Positions 42,834 through 52,933 of a stretch of DNA of 64,000 nucleotides are shown here, piece by piece. This DNA comes from Ignavibacteriales bacterium (GTDB lineage: Bacteria > Bacteroidota > Ignavibacteria > Ignavibacteriales > SURF-24), in contig JAPLFH010000007.1 of NCBI GenBank assembly GCA_026390815.1, positions 62,001 through 126,000 of the forward strand. Reading direction: 5' to 3'. Position numbers and translations under genes: made by a program. The notes below the pieces were generated by a model, which was given only the letters and a program-made list of their open reading frames with translations, was not told where the DNA came from and searched no databases. The number at the start of each line of letters is the position of its first letter. Positions within the stretch are counted from its first letter, which is position 1.

Positions 42834-44462
42834 TTGAAAAAGTATTTGAATGAAATATTTGTAAACCTTTCGCAAAAATTAGATTACTTAAAAAGTGTAA
42901 ATATTAATTTTAATGTTCCTAACATTTCCAATTATGGTGATCTTTCTACAAACGTTGCTATGCTTCTTACAAAACAATTGAAAAGAAATCCAAGAGAAAT
43001 TGCCACAGAAATTATTTCAAATTTAGAATACAACAAAAATATAATCTCCAAGGTAGAAATAGCTGGTCCTGGCTTTATCAATTTTCATTTTACATCTTCT
43101 TTTGTTACTAAGATTGTAAAGGAGATAATTGAAGCGAAAGAGGATTACGGCAAATCTAAAAAATATATTGGCAAAAAAGCGATGGTGGAATTTGTTTCTG
43201 CAAATCCAACCGGACCATTAACTGTTGGACATGGCAGAAATGCAGTTTTTGGAGATACAGCTGCCAATATGCTTAAGTGGATTGGATACGAAGTTGATCG
43301 CGAATATTATTTTAACAATGCCGGCAGACAGATGCGCGTTCTTGGTGAATCAGTTAAACTTCGTTATAAAGAATTACTTGGTTATGAAATTGAATTTCCC
43401 GAAGATTACTACCAGGGTGAATATATTAAAGATATCGCCTCAACTCTCCTTAAAACTTACGGCTCAGAATTAATTGATGAGCTTCCTGAAGGAAAATTTA
43501 AAGAAGCTGCCGAGAAAGAAATTTTTACAGATATTGAAAAAACACTTGCACGGATTAAAATTAAGTTCGAAAATTATTTCAACGAAAATACTCTTTACGA
43601 AAATGGAAAGATTAAAGAGCTGCTAAATACCTTTAAAGCTAAAAATCTTTCTTATGAAAAAGATGGTGCTGTTTGGCTTAAACTTACTGAACTTGATCAA
43701 GAGCAGGATAAAGTTATTGTAAAATCAACCGGTGAACCAACATACCGATTACCTGACATAGCTTATCACGAAACAAAATATCATCGCGGTTACGATCTGA
43801 TGGTTGACATTTTTGGCTCTGATCATAATGCTACTTATCCGGATGTGCTTGCAGGATTGAAAGCCCTCGATTACGATACTGACAAAGTAAAAGTCTTGAT
43901 TCACCAGTTTGTTACCATTATGGATAAAGGTGAAGTTGTAAAAATGTCAACGCGCAAAGCGAATTATATAACTCTCGATGAATTGATTGATGAAGTTGGG
44001 AGTGATGTTGTAAGATACTTCTTTAATATGCGCGGAATATCAAGTCATCTTAATTTTGATTTAGAATTAGCAAAAACTCATTCTGATGAAAATCCAGTTT
44101 TCTATCTTCAATATGCGCACGCAAGAATTTCTTCTATCCTGAAAATGACTAAAGGTGAAGAGTTAGAATCATCAATTGAAAATTTGGATTTACTTACTAC
44201 TGATGAAGAGCAGAACTTACTTAAAAAGCTTCATGAGTTTGAAGAAGAAATTTTATACGATGCTGAAAATTTTGAGTCACATAGAATTACTGCTTACCTG
44301 GAAGAATTGGCTGCCTCATTCCACCGGTTCTATACACAATGCCGGATTATTGGTTCAGAAAAAAAATTGGCTGAGGCAAGAATTGCGCTTTGTATTGCAA
44401 CACAAATTGTTCTGCGAAACGGATTGAAAATACTGGGAGTGGAAGCGCCGGAGAGAATGTGA
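42834..44462 (+). CDS. argS: Arginyl-tRNA synthetase
   Basis: About 542 residues, class I. The TTG at 42834 has GGAG 6 bases upstream; an in-frame TTG at 42819 lacks a site. N-terminal additional domain recognising the D-loop (1-110); HIGH-type motif ANPTGPLTVGHGRNAVFGD; KMSK-type VKMSTRKANYITLDEL; C-terminal anticodon-binding DALR domain with LEELAASFHRFYTQCRI and the end LGVEAPERM. The window also carries a tRNA-Arg(CCG). Convergent with the comF-like gene, with one base between. Confidence 0.96.
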   Translation: MKKYLNEIFVNLSQKLDYLKSVNINFNVPNISNYGDLSTNVAMLLTKQLKRNPREIATEIISNLEYNKNIISKVEIAGPGFINFHFTSSFVTKIVKEIIEAKEDYGKSKKYIGKKAMVEFVSANPTGPLTVGHGRNAVFGDTAANMLKWIGYEVDREYYFNNAGRQMRVLGESVKLRYKELLGYEIEFPEDYYQGEYIKDIASTLLKTYGSELIDELPEGKFKEAAEKEIFTDIEKTLARIKIKFENYFNENTLYENGKIKELLNTFKAKNLSYEKDGAVWLKLTELDQEQDKVIVKSTGEPTYRLPDIAYHETKYHRGYDLMVDIFGSDHNATYPDVLAGLKALDYDTDKVKVLIHQFVTIMDKGEVVKMSTRKANYITLDELIDEVGSDVVRYFFNMRGISSHLNFDLELAKTHSDENPVFYLQYAHARISSILKMTKGEELESSIENLDLLTTDEEQNLLKKLHEFEEEILYDAENFESHRITAYLEELAASFHRFYTQCRIIGSEKKLAEARIALCIATQIVLRNGLKILGVEAPERM

Positions 44463-44463
44463 T

Positions 44464-45171
44464 CTAATCTGCAATCGCCACCGATACAGCATAAATTTTA
44501 CTTGCACCGCTTTCCAATAAAACTTTTCCGCATTCTGCTGTTGTAGCACCGGTTGTAATTACGTCATCAATTAAAAGAAAGTTTTTATTAGCTACATTAG
44601 TTTTTCTTTTTATGGTAAAAGCGCCACCGACATTTTCCTTTCGTTCAATCAAAGTCATTGTTGTTTGGGATCCTGTATTTCTACTTCTCTTCAATAAATT
44701 TTGCTTTACTGGAATTCCGGTTTGTCTGGAAATCCCTTTTGCAATAAAGAAAGATTGATTATAACCTCTTTCAGCTTTTTTAATTGAGTGGAGTGGAACC
44801 GGGATCAAATAGTCAATCTTCCAATCTTTCAATTTATCTTTTACTTCATTACCAACTATTTCACCAAGAAAAATTCCATTTTTAAACTTCTTTTCATATT
44901 TCAAAGAATGAATTAAATTTTGCAGTGCTTTATCTTTTTCAAATACAAAATGAGAATAAAATCCTGATATGATTTTTTCTTTGATGAACTTTCGCTCAAA
45001 TTCATGTTGGATTCTTTCTGTGGATGCAATCTGGATTGTAGAAAAGCAATTACGGCAGATTACCTTTTCATCAACTTTTAATTTTTCTTTGCAGCTTGAA
45101 CAGAAACGGGGAAGAATGAAATCAAACAGAGGATTGAGTTTTGCTGTAATATTTATTAAATAATTCCCCAT
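44464..45171 (-). CDS. ComF-family phosphoribosyltransferase-like protein
   Basis: 235 residues. An N-terminal zinc-ribbon-like double pair CSSC...CRNC (residues about 23-42) is followed by a PRTase-fold domain ending in LLIDDVITTGATTAECGKVL, the PRPP-binding loop. In naturally competent bacteria ComF helps convert incoming single-stranded DNA; in others the role is unknown. Other competence genes are not in the window. Ends 1 base from argS; 6 bases after the VWA gene on the same strand. Confidence 0.88.
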   Translation of the reverse strand: MGNYLINITAKLNPLFDFILPRFCSSCKEKLKVDEKVICRNCFSTIQIASTERIQHEFERKFIKEKIISGFYSHFVFEKDKALQNLIHSLKYEKKFKNGIFLGEIVGNEVKDKLKDWKIDYLIPVPLHSIKKAERGYNQSFFIAKGISRQTGIPVKQNLLKRSRNTGSQTTMTLIERKENVGGAFTIKRKTNVANKNFLLIDDVITTGATTAECGKVLLESGASKIYAVSVAIAD

Positions 45172-45177
45172 CTATAA

Positions 45178-47328
45178 TCAAAGCATCCCACTTCGTTTTC
45201 TAAAAAACCATTCAATTCCAAATAGAAGAACAGCAATAATAAGAAGCCATTCGCTGGACCAAATATTAAATTCGCTTTTGATGAGTTTGATGTTTGATTT
45301 TCTTTCACTCAGACTTTTTATCAAATTAAAATATTGCGAATAATCTTTACTGAAGAAAAATTTCCCACCGGTTTGTACGGAAAGAAGATTTAAAAATTCT
45401 TTATCCATCCTTGGATTAACCATCTCAATTTCAACATCTCCAATACTGAATTTCCCAATGTCCGTACCAAGAGTTTTTCCATTTAGCTTTGCTATGCCAT
45501 CAAATTTAAAATCACCAGATTTATTAACTGCTAAGGTCCCCTCGTAAATCCCACCACCTATTGAGTTCATACTAACCGAATAATTTTCTTGTCCTGATTT
45601 AACATTAACCAATATTTCGGCGTCATCAACTGGATTGAGTGTTTCATTATAAACCTGGGCTGTGAATTCAACCGGTTCTCCCAGCGAATAAATTTTCTTT
45701 GATGATTTGATTGAAACAAGTTTCTGATCTTCTTTTGTATTCATCCACTTAACGCTGCTGGAAAAAAACCGATCAAACAAATCAAGATTTTTCTCTGCTG
45801 TTTGAAGTTTCCATTTCCAAATATCTTTGGCAAGGATAGCAATTGCGTGTTTGCTGCCAAGTTTTCTGGTAAGAATCAGTGGAGCGTTTATCGGGATGTT
45901 ATTCATTTTGATTTTTGCAAGAACTTTGCTTTCAGGCTTGGCAAGCAATTCGGTATTATCTTTATTTATAGGTGGAAGATTATTCCAAGCCTCAATAACA
46001 TTTTGTGCGTTACTCTTTAATAACGGATCTTCCATTTCTTCAAACGAAATAGATGGCTGCACTTCATTTGAACCCGGGGCGATTGTCTTAATTGTAAATG
46101 GTAGTTCCGGTTGCAGCAGCTTTAATTTATTATAATCTAATCCAGATGAAAGAACAATAAAGAATGGTTTATTTTTATCGCGGATGGCTTGAAGTACTTT
46201 ATTTAACAATTCTGATGAAGTTTGTTGGGATGGAAAACCTACAAGGTATAAAACATCGGCGCTATCAATCAGTTTATTTCTATCTATACTTTCCAAAAAT
46301 TTATTTGATGCAATCTGGGTTATACTTGATACTTTTAGATTTGGATCTGAAGAAAGTGAATTTTTAATAAATGATAAATCTGCGGATGGGCTTCCTGCTA
46401 AAATGAGTGCGTGGATTTTATTATTTAATACATTTACATAAACAATTTTTTTGTTATCTGCGGCAGATGATTCTCCGCTAAGTTCATTTACACTTATTGT
46501 TATTTTTTTTTCTCCGGCATTCCGTGGTGTATAAGTTAAAGTTGCCGTTGATAATTCTTCATTATTCAAATTTATGTTTTGCTTTTCCATTAGTTGATTA
46601 TCTTCGAAAAGACTAAGTGTTACGTTTTTATTTTTGAATCCAGTATTTGAAATTGTGACACTTATTGTTGTTGGAGTTTCAGCATAGACATACTCGTTTA
46701 TTAAAACTTTTCTAATCTCAATATTATTCTTTTTTGTTGTATCTCCAACGCCAATTGTAAAGATAGGAATCCCAAGTTTCTCAGCATTGTAAAGCGGATT
46801 AACACCTTCCGTTATCACTCCATCACTGATTATAGAGATTGAAGAAATGTTATTTTCTTCATTCTTAATGCTTGCAAATAATTTTGCAAAGTTAGTTGAT
46901 GGCTCTGCAAATTTAAGTTCATTTAAACTATCGGGATTTTTTTTGTTTGCTTTACTTCCAAAACTAAACAGTTCAGAATTTTTAAATAAACCAGCGTTTT
47001 TAGCTTTAGTTAAAAATTCATTTATCGATTCTTTCCGATCAGTACCGTCAGCAATTTGGATGGATTTGGAGTTGTCAATAAAAATCAAATTAACCGGTTC
47101 AATTATTTTCTTTCTTGTTAAGCTTAAGATTGGTTCAAATATGGCAAAGAGAATCATCAACAATGCTAATGTTCTTAAGCTAACTAAAAAGATTTTAAAT
47201 GTTTGGTTTACCTGGGGAATTGTATGGCGATAAACATAAACTGAATAAGCAACAATTAATATTGCACCAAGAATGAAAAAGAAAGCGGAGTAAGTAAAAC
47301 TGAGACTAATCTTTTCTATATTAAACAT
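45178..47328 (-). CDS. Membrane protein with VWA-type domain (BatA-like)
   Basis: 716 residues. Two N-terminal membrane helices (about 12-33 and 47-67), then a von Willebrand A-like domain with the MIDAS start FIDNSKSIQ and later SIISDGVITEG, then Ig-like and glutamine-amidotransferase-like regions (TITVNELSGES, HALILAGSPSADLSFI), and one C-terminal helix (about 692-708) with a basic end. The layout fits large Bacteroidota/Ignavibacteria VWA membrane proteins. Molecular function unknown; a periplasmic scaffold role is a guess. Stop-start overlap with the PhzF-like gene is 1 base. Confidence 0.75.
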   Translation of the reverse strand: MFNIEKISLSFTYSAFFFILGAILIVAYSVYVYRHTIPQVNQTFKIFLVSLRTLALLMILFAIFEPILSLTRKKIIEPVNLIFIDNSKSIQIADGTDRKESINEFLTKAKNAGLFKNSELFSFGSKANKKNPDSLNELKFAEPSTNFAKLFASIKNEENNISSISIISDGVITEGVNPLYNAEKLGIPIFTIGVGDTTKKNNIEIRKVLINEYVYAETPTTISVTISNTGFKNKNVTLSLFEDNQLMEKQNINLNNEELSTATLTYTPRNAGEKKITISVNELSGESSAADNKKIVYVNVLNNKIHALILAGSPSADLSFIKNSLSSDPNLKVSSITQIASNKFLESIDRNKLIDSADVLYLVGFPSQQTSSELLNKVLQAIRDKNKPFFIVLSSGLDYNKLKLLQPELPFTIKTIAPGSNEVQPSISFEEMEDPLLKSNAQNVIEAWNNLPPINKDNTELLAKPESKVLAKIKMNNIPINAPLILTRKLGSKHAIAILAKDIWKWKLQTAEKNLDLFDRFFSSSVKWMNTKEDQKLVSIKSSKKIYSLGEPVEFTAQVYNETLNPVDDAEILVNVKSGQENYSVSMNSIGGGIYEGTLAVNKSGDFKFDGIAKLNGKTLGTDIGKFSIGDVEIEMVNPRMDKEFLNLLSVQTGGKFFFSKDYSQYFNLIKSLSERKSNIKLIKSEFNIWSSEWLLIIAVLLFGIEWFFRKRSGML

Positions 47329-48194
47329 TAAAAAGAAAGTTCTCCACTTAAAACTGTTACAGCTTTTCCACCGATGTATAATTCATTTGTTTCGGGATAG
47401 TGAGTTACCCTTACTCTCCCTCTCCTTCCAATAATATCTCCCTGTTCAAATATTTTTGTTACTGGCTTGCTTACTTCTTTTATAAAATTTAATTTCTTAA
47501 GCACCAGCATAAGTGGTCCATTGGCAGAACCAGTTACTGGATCTTCATCTATTCCATAATGAGGTGTAAAAAATCTTGAATGAGCAAAGCTCTCTTTATC
47601 ATAAGTTTCCAGAGTAAAAATATTTATTGCGTTAAAACCATATTTAGCTCCAAGTATTTTTATTAAAGGAAAGTTAGGAGTCATTTCCTTCATAGCTTTA
47701 AGAGAATCTGTACAAACATAAAGATAGCCATTATCAGGTAGAAGGAATGGGATTTCTTTATCTATCGAAGCATTGTCGATTCCGAGAGCTTCAATAATCT
47801 CTTCGTTATAACCATCAAATTCCTCAATTTGTAAAATTGGAATTTGCATAAAGTATTCATCATCATTTACGCCGCAATTTAAAACACCAGATAGGGTTTC
47901 AAATTTAATATTGTTTCTGTTTTTAATTTTTCCAAGTTCATTTAAAAAATGAAGTGATGCAATTGTAGCATGCCCACAAAGCGGAACCTCGCTTGTTGGT
48001 GTAAACCATCGCAATTTATAATCGGCTTTATCTGATGAACTAATAAAAGCAGTTTCAGAAAGATTCATCTCGCGGGCAATTAGCTGCATTTCAACATCGC
48101 TTAAATCCGGAGAAAATGTTACGCCTGCAGGGTTTCCCATAAATGGTTTATCGGTAAAAGCATCAATTTGGTAAATGTTATATTTTCTTTTCAT
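47328..48194 (-). CDS. PhzF-family isomerase/epimerase-like protein
   Basis: 288 residues, DapF-like fold. Starts IYQIDAFTDKPFMGNPAGV; the conserved catalytic Glu is in MNLSETAFI, with LRWFTPTSEVPLCGHATIA and DEDPVTGSANGPL downstream, all typical of PhzF/YddE proteins. No phenazine genes are nearby, so substrate and reaction are unknown. Overlaps surE by 17 bases. Confidence 0.9.
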   Translation of the reverse strand: MKRKYNIYQIDAFTDKPFMGNPAGVTFSPDLSDVEMQLIAREMNLSETAFISSSDKADYKLRWFTPTSEVPLCGHATIASLHFLNELGKIKNRNNIKFETLSGVLNCGVNDDEYFMQIPILQIEEFDGYNEEIIEALGIDNASIDKEIPFLLPDNGYLYVCTDSLKAMKEMTPNFPLIKILGAKYGFNAINIFTLETYDKESFAHSRFFTPHYGIDEDPVTGSANGPLMLVLKKLNFIKEVSKPVTKIFEQGDIIGRRGRVRVTHYPETNELYIGGKAVTVLSGELSF

Positions 48195-48975
48195 TTAATA
48201 ACTCCTCAAGTTTCCAACTCTTCATTTTATCATAAGTCTGGTAATCTGTCAAATCAAAATGAATTGGTGTGATGGAAGCATAATTATTTTTTATTGCAGC
48301 GTGGTCGTTATCCAATTCTTTATCAACCTCAATCAGGTTGCCTGTTAGCCAATAATAATTTCTTCCGTAAGGATCGATACGTTCAACGTAAATATCATCC
48401 CATTTTGTTTTGCCCTGTTTAGTAAGCAGCACTCCTTTTATCTCTTCTTCCGGTACATCCGGAACATTTACATTCAACAAAGTTCCAACCGGTATTTCAC
48501 TTTCTTTCTGAAGAACCAGCGGAACAAGAAGTCTGGCAAGCTTTGCAGCGTAATCATAATGCAAAGGAGCGTGGTTTGTAACTGAGATAGCAATTGACGG
48601 GACATCCATAATTGCAGCTTCGCGCGCGGCTGAGACGGTTCCGGAATAAATTATATTAATTGCTGCATTAGATCCATTGTTAATACCGGACACAACTATA
48701 TCCGGTGGAGTTACCATAATATTTCTGATTCCAATCTTAACACAATCTGCCGGTGTTCCAGTAACAGCATAACCAAAAAAATCTCCGTTCTTAAAAATTT
48801 TATTTATTCTTAAAGGAACCTGCATTGTAATTGAATGACCAGCGGCACTTTGTTCTTTGTGTGGTGCAACCACTGTTACTTCTCCAATTTCTTTTAACGA
48901 CTTCACCAGAAGTTGAATTCCAACTGCATCAATTCCGTCATCATTACTAACAAGAATTCTCAACTTATTCTCCAT
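48178..48975 (-). CDS. surE: 5'/3'-nucleotidase SurE
   Basis: 265 residues, metal-dependent nucleotidase releasing phosphate from nucleoside monophosphates. Metal site residues are seen in LVSNDDGIDAVGI (Asp-Asp near 11-12), in SAAGHSIT, and in VVSGINNGSNAAINIIYSGTVSAAREA with the conserved Asn. Length is normal. First gene of a three- to four-gene minus-strand run (surE, PhzF, VWA, ComF). Confidence 0.95.
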   Translation of the reverse strand: MENKLRILVSNDDGIDAVGIQLLVKSLKEIGEVTVVAPHKEQSAAGHSITMQVPLRINKIFKNGDFFGYAVTGTPADCVKIGIRNIMVTPPDIVVSGINNGSNAAINIIYSGTVSAAREAAIMDVPSIAISVTNHAPLHYDYAAKLARLLVPLVLQKESEIPVGTLLNVNVPDVPEEEIKGVLLTKQGKTKWDDIYVERIDPYGRNYYWLTGNLIEVDKELDNDHAAIKNNYASITPIHFDLTDYQTYDKMKSWKLEELLNEKKI

Positions 48976-49152
48976 ATTTTTTATGAAAATATACCACTTT
49001 AAGAGTTGATACTCAATTGATGCTATCAGAATGAAAAGAAAAAATAAGAATCATAATGTAATTTATTTTCACTATTCACACGAGAAACTTCTTACTTAAC
49101 AATTTGAATAAATTATGTTAAATTAAATCTGTTAAAAAACAATTTGCGGTTA

Positions 49153-50007
49153 ATGATGAAAAAATACTTAATGCTTTTTATAATATTTCTCCTTTCTTCT
49201 TTTATTGATCTTAAAGCGCAGGAAGAAGCTTCAAATTCAGATTCGTTAGAAATATTTTTAATCGATTCTTATGTAACACCGGAAACACCAAATAGATTTA
49301 TCTTGTCTTTTATAACAAGCAGAAGATGTCAATCCAAAGTAATGCTTCAAAACAAATATGAATTTAAGATAAGTGAAAATTTTTCTGAGGATCACAAAAC
49401 TTCAATTGATATTTCTGCACTTAAATTTGATTCTTCATTTATACCATTCGTAATTATTGTAAAAGATTCTTTAGGGAATGAAATCCAAAGTGAAAAATAT
49501 GATGTATCACTTGGAAATGAGCAGAAACAGGAAGTTGTAGAAAAATCAAATTATTTATTTATGTGCTGTCTTGGCGGAGTAATCTTTGGTTTTCCATCTC
49601 CAACACTTGTGGTTCAAAAAGATAAACAATATTTCAGCTTAACTAAAGAAATTCCAATATTTTCTATTCGTGCATTTAATTCGCGGTACCCGATTGGATA
49701 TTTTGCAGTAGAATATTCATATATTTTTAACGCTGAAACCAGGAATTATTTCCGAGCCGGGTACAAACATGTGTTTGAAATTCCTTACCTGGAATACATT
49801 TCTCCTGGTATAAACTGGTTTACAAATTTTAAAGGATTCAACGGCATTAGTCCAGAAATATCGATCGGTTTGGTAAAATTTTACGATGTGTTTACTGTTT
49901 ATACAAAGTACAGGTACAATTTAAAACCAAATGATAAAAGCAGAGATTTTCATGAAATAACCGTTGGATTGTATTCAAGTTTCTTTTCTCTGAATCTTAA
50001 TTTTTAG
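49153..50007 (+). CDS. Exported beta-rich protein of unknown function
   Basis: About 284 residues, not recognised. Signal peptide (MMKKYLMLFIIFLLSSFIDLKAQ); the ATG at 49153 starts it directly and is preferred to the TTG at 49144. A first domain of about 100 residues (Ig-like, with CQSKVMLQNKYEFKI) is followed by strands rich in Tyr, Phe and Gly with ending FSLNLNF, consistent with an outer-membrane barrel. It lies 7 bases before the GNAT gene. Confidence 0.7.
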   Translation: MMKKYLMLFIIFLLSSFIDLKAQEEASNSDSLEIFLIDSYVTPETPNRFILSFITSRRCQSKVMLQNKYEFKISENFSEDHKTSIDISALKFDSSFIPFVIIVKDSLGNEIQSEKYDVSLGNEQKQEVVEKSNYLFMCCLGGVIFGFPSPTLVVQKDKQYFSLTKEIPIFSIRAFNSRYPIGYFAVEYSYIFNAETRNYFRAGYKHVFEIPYLEYISPGINWFTNFKGFNGISPEISIGLVKFYDVFTVYTKYRYNLKPNDKSRDFHEITVGLYSSFFSLNLNF

Positions 50008-50014
50008 GTGTGTA

Positions 50015-50926
50015 ATGATCATTAAACGCTTTTCTGAAGATCTTCTTCCGGCGGTTGCAAAACTTTGCAGGCAAAATATGAATCTCGATATTATGCCAGA
50101 CTTTCTTCTTAAAGAAAAAACTTTCGAAGATCCAGATTTTAATCCGAATATTACTCTTGTTGGATTTAATGATAGCACTCAGGATTTAGTTGGATTTATT
50201 CAAGGTGTAATACGAATAAGAGAAACCGGCAAAATGGGATATATCAAATTGATTTGTGTTGATTCCAATGATAGAAGAAAGCATGTTGCAAGCAATCTTT
50301 ATGGAATTGTGGAAGAAAAAATGAAAGCGGATGGTGTAAATGCGATTCGAGTTTATGAATCGTGGCCAAATTATTTTATGCCTGGATTAGATCCCTATTA
50401 TACTGAAGCAGTGTGTTTTTTTGAAAGGAAAGGATTTAAGAAGATTGGAGATACTTCCAACCTTGAAGCAGATTTAGCATATCAAAATTTTGAAACTACG
50501 AAATCTGAGGAAGTACTTGCTCAAAAAGGAGTATCAGTAAAACGTGCGGAATTATCTGATAAAGAAAGAGTAATTGGATGGATTAGAGAAAATTTCAAAG
50601 CCTGGGAAAGTGAAGTAACATCTTCATTTGAGAATAATCCAATCTCAATTCATCTGGCTGAAATGGAAGGAAAGATAATTGCTTTTTCTGGCTACGAAGG
50701 GAATAACAAAGGAACTGGCTGGTTCGGTCCGATGGGAACAGCAGAAGCTGCAAGAGGAAAAAATGTTGGGGGAGTATTGTACCGCCGCTGCCTGGCTGAT
50801 ATGAAAGAAATCGGTTTTGTAAAAGCAATTATTCCGTGGGTTGGACCAATTCCATTTTATATGCATTACTCAAATGCAAAAGTAAAAAGAGTTTTCTGGC
50901 GATTTGAAAAGCAAATTATTCAATAA
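50015..50926 (+). CDS. Tandem-GNAT-domain acetyltransferase-like protein
   Basis: 303 residues with two GNAT-like halves. The first (1-150) has GKMGYIKLICVDSNDRRKHVASNLYGIVEEKM, matching the acetyl-CoA-binding R/Q-x-x-G/A region, although the usual RGxGxG/A is imperfect (RRKHVAS). The second (about 170-300) has TGWFGPMGTAEAARGKNVGGVLYRRCLADMKE with a better match (ARGKNVGG). Cytosolic, substrate unknown. Seven bases after the previous gene. Confidence 0.82.
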   Translation: MIIKRFSEDLLPAVAKLCRQNMNLDIMPDFLLKEKTFEDPDFNPNITLVGFNDSTQDLVGFIQGVIRIRETGKMGYIKLICVDSNDRRKHVASNLYGIVEEKMKADGVNAIRVYESWPNYFMPGLDPYYTEAVCFFERKGFKKIGDTSNLEADLAYQNFETTKSEEVLAQKGVSVKRAELSDKERVIGWIRENFKAWESEVTSSFENNPISIHLAEMEGKIIAFSGYEGNNKGTGWFGPMGTAEAARGKNVGGVLYRRCLADMKEIGFVKAIIPWVGPIPFYMHYSNAKVKRVFWRFEKQIIQ

Positions 50927-51030
50927 AAGTTCTTGATCATATTCTTGAACTTGATTTTGTAGGTGTTCTTGTTCCCAACAGAGATTATGCAACACACTGG
51001 ACGCTATTAAACAACAATTCGGAACTAAAG
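50927..51030 (+). pseudogene. Possible gene fragment in front of the DUF3795 gene
   Basis: An open stretch in the frame of the next gene reads KVLDHILELDFVG then VLVPNRDYATHWTLLNNNSE, with no start codon context of its own. It looks like protein-coding sequence, but it has no support as part of the DUF3795 protein, whose usual start is near APCGMNCG. It could be a decayed remnant; this is a weak call. Confidence 0.3.
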
Positions 51031-51471
51031 TTGAGAATAAATATTAAGATTAAATCTTTGTTGATAGCTCCTTGTGGAATGAACTGTGGATTATGTTTGG
51101 CATATCATCGGGTTAAAAATAAATGTGCGGGCTGCCGATCAACGAATTCTAAAACATCTAACCATTCCATTAATTGTTCAATAAAAAATTGTGAATTGTT
51201 ATCAAATAATAAATCAAAGTATTGTTTTAATTGTCAAAAATATCCTTGTATTAGAATTAAAAATCTTGATAAACGCTATAGAACTAAATATGGTATGAGT
51301 ATGATTGAGAATTTAAACACAATTAAGGAAATTGGTATTCGAAAATTCACAAAACAAGAAAAACAAAAATGGGCATGTTCGATGTGTGGAAATATTATTT
51401 GTGTTCACAGAAAAAATTGTTTGGTTTGCGGTGGTAATAGAGATTTTAACGTTAGTAGCTATGGATTATAA
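51031..51471 (+). CDS. DUF3795-type cysteine-rich protein
   Basis: 146 residues, TTG start. Cysteine pairs follow the DUF3795 pattern: APCGMNCGLCLAYHR, KNKCAGCRS, CSIKNCE, YCFNCQKYPCIRIKNLD, then a C-terminal CSMCGNIICVHRKNCLVCGG, so it may bind two or more zinc or Fe-S centres. Function is unknown for the family. It sits in a patch with partial genes and unrelated neighbours, and its Lys- and Asn-rich codons differ from those of the housekeeping genes, which suggests acquisition by transfer. Confidence 0.72.
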   Translation: MRINIKIKSLLIAPCGMNCGLCLAYHRVKNKCAGCRSTNSKTSNHSINCSIKNCELLSNNKSKYCFNCQKYPCIRIKNLDKRYRTKYGMSMIENLNTIKEIGIRKFTKQEKQKWACSMCGNIICVHRKNCLVCGGNRDFNVSSYGL

Positions 51472-51733
51472 ACACCACACAATTGAACCAAATAGAACCA
51501 GGATTTTAAGATTTGATCTACCAGTGTATATGTTTCATGGTTCAGATGATGCAAACTGTCCGGTGGAAGGAATTATTCAATTAAAAAAAAAGGCGGAAGA
51601 GCTTAATAAAAAAAATATACAAGTATTTATATTTCCCGAACACGGTCATTCTCTGGAGTTTCTAAGTTGGGTAGGAAGAAAATCATTACCAGTTGGATTG
51701 AAAACATTGTTTGAGGAAATTGAAAAATTTTAA
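51461..51733 (+). pseudogene. C-terminal fragment of an alpha/beta hydrolase
   Basis: About 90 residues: LRFDLPVYMFHGSDDANCPVEG and VFIFPEHGHSLEF are the C-terminal Asp and His segments of an alpha/beta-hydrolase catalytic triad. The Ser nucleophile region and most of the fold are missing, and the start overlaps the end of the DUF3795 gene by 11 bases. It is probably a truncated remnant rather than a working enzyme. Confidence 0.6.
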
Positions 51734-51800
51734 AATATTGTTTGCCCTTTACAAGGTAAATAAAGTGTGCATCGTAAAACACAACTAAAAAGGAAAGGTT

Positions 51801-52361
51801 ATGAGTAATGATAAGAATCGTGTTTGTCCCGTAGAACTTTCAGGTACTTTGGATAGTAAAATTAGGAGGTGGTTACAAAATCCTCAAAAACTATTAGAGC
51901 CATATATTAAGGAAGGAATGAAGGTTCTTGATATTGGGTGCGGTCCCGGTTTTTTTTCAATTGAAATAGCAAAAATGATCGGCAAAACCGGGAAACTATT
52001 CTCGGTTGATTTGCAGGAAGGAATGCTTCAAAAAATTAGGAATAAAATACAAGGGACAGAAATTGAAGAAAGAATAACACTTATAAAAAGCGATCAGGAG
52101 GAAATCAGTGTACCGGAAAAAGTTGATTTCATTTTAGCTTTTTATATGGTTCATGAAGTTCCGAATAAAGATAAGTTATTCGAAGCACTAAAAAATCTTC
52201 TGGTTGAAAAAGGACAATTTCTTATTGTAGAACCTAAGTTTTTTCATGTATCGAAAACAGAATTTGAAATGACAATACAGAAAGCAGAGAAAGCAGGATT
52301 CAAAGCAACTAAAGGTCCAAAATTACATTTTAGTTTTTCAGCAATATTAAAAAATGCCTAA
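51801..52361 (+). CDS. Class I SAM-dependent methyltransferase
   Basis: 186 residues, UbiE/methyltransferase-11-like fold. The SAM-binding motif VLDIGCGPGFFSIEIAKM is at about 47-64, followed by the acidic residue in LFSVDLQEG and a later FILAFYMVHEVPNKDK. An AAGGAAAGG site precedes the ATG. Substrate unknown; small methyltransferases of this kind modify metabolites or toxic metalloids. It sits in the loose patch of accessory genes. Confidence 0.82.
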   Translation: MSNDKNRVCPVELSGTLDSKIRRWLQNPQKLLEPYIKEGMKVLDIGCGPGFFSIEIAKMIGKTGKLFSVDLQEGMLQKIRNKIQGTEIEERITLIKSDQEEISVPEKVDFILAFYMVHEVPNKDKLFEALKNLLVEKGQFLIVEPKFFHVSKTEFEMTIQKAEKAGFKATKGPKLHFSFSAILKNA

Positions 52362-52933
52362 CGTTATAGTGGAAAGATACCCTGGCTGTCTACCTGGTAT
52401 GTTATCCAAACGTTCTTTCATTTGCAAGATGCCGGCTAAAAAATAATGATGCTGAATGCCACCAAACAGGGCTACTTAATTAGAATGAGGTTAAGAATGC
52501 GGTGCTTAAAAATAAATTAAATTTCTCGACAAAGATTTACTAATCCTTGTGAAGTGTCCAATGAAAATATTTGTTGTGTAATTTAAAATTGAAACATAAT
52601 TAAAGTAGTACTTACAGAATTTAACTATTAGTTCCTGGTGAAACCGTTGTTTCCAATACATATTTGTTGTGTTGTGGGATAAAAAGAATTTAATCGATTT
52701 TTATTACTAAAAACGAGTCTGTAAAATATTTTATTTTAGCAATTCTTTTTCCAAAGGTTTTAATCACTTCTTTATTTCAATTGAAGTTATGGGATACCTT
52801 CCTTTTATCAATGTTTCCATTTTAAAATTCCTGTCTGTATTTTTCATGTAAACAATACAGGAGTTATTACAACTTGGGAAATGTTAACATTGTTGATTTT
52901 GATTATAATTTTTGATACAAACTTTATAACAGC
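52362..52933. other. Long non-coding stretch
   Basis: 572 bases without a supported gene. I see no RNA gene, no clear promoter pair and no strong terminator. Frequent stops in all frames. It may hold decayed sequence from the preceding accessory patch and the promoter of the TonB receptor gene. Confidence 0.45.
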
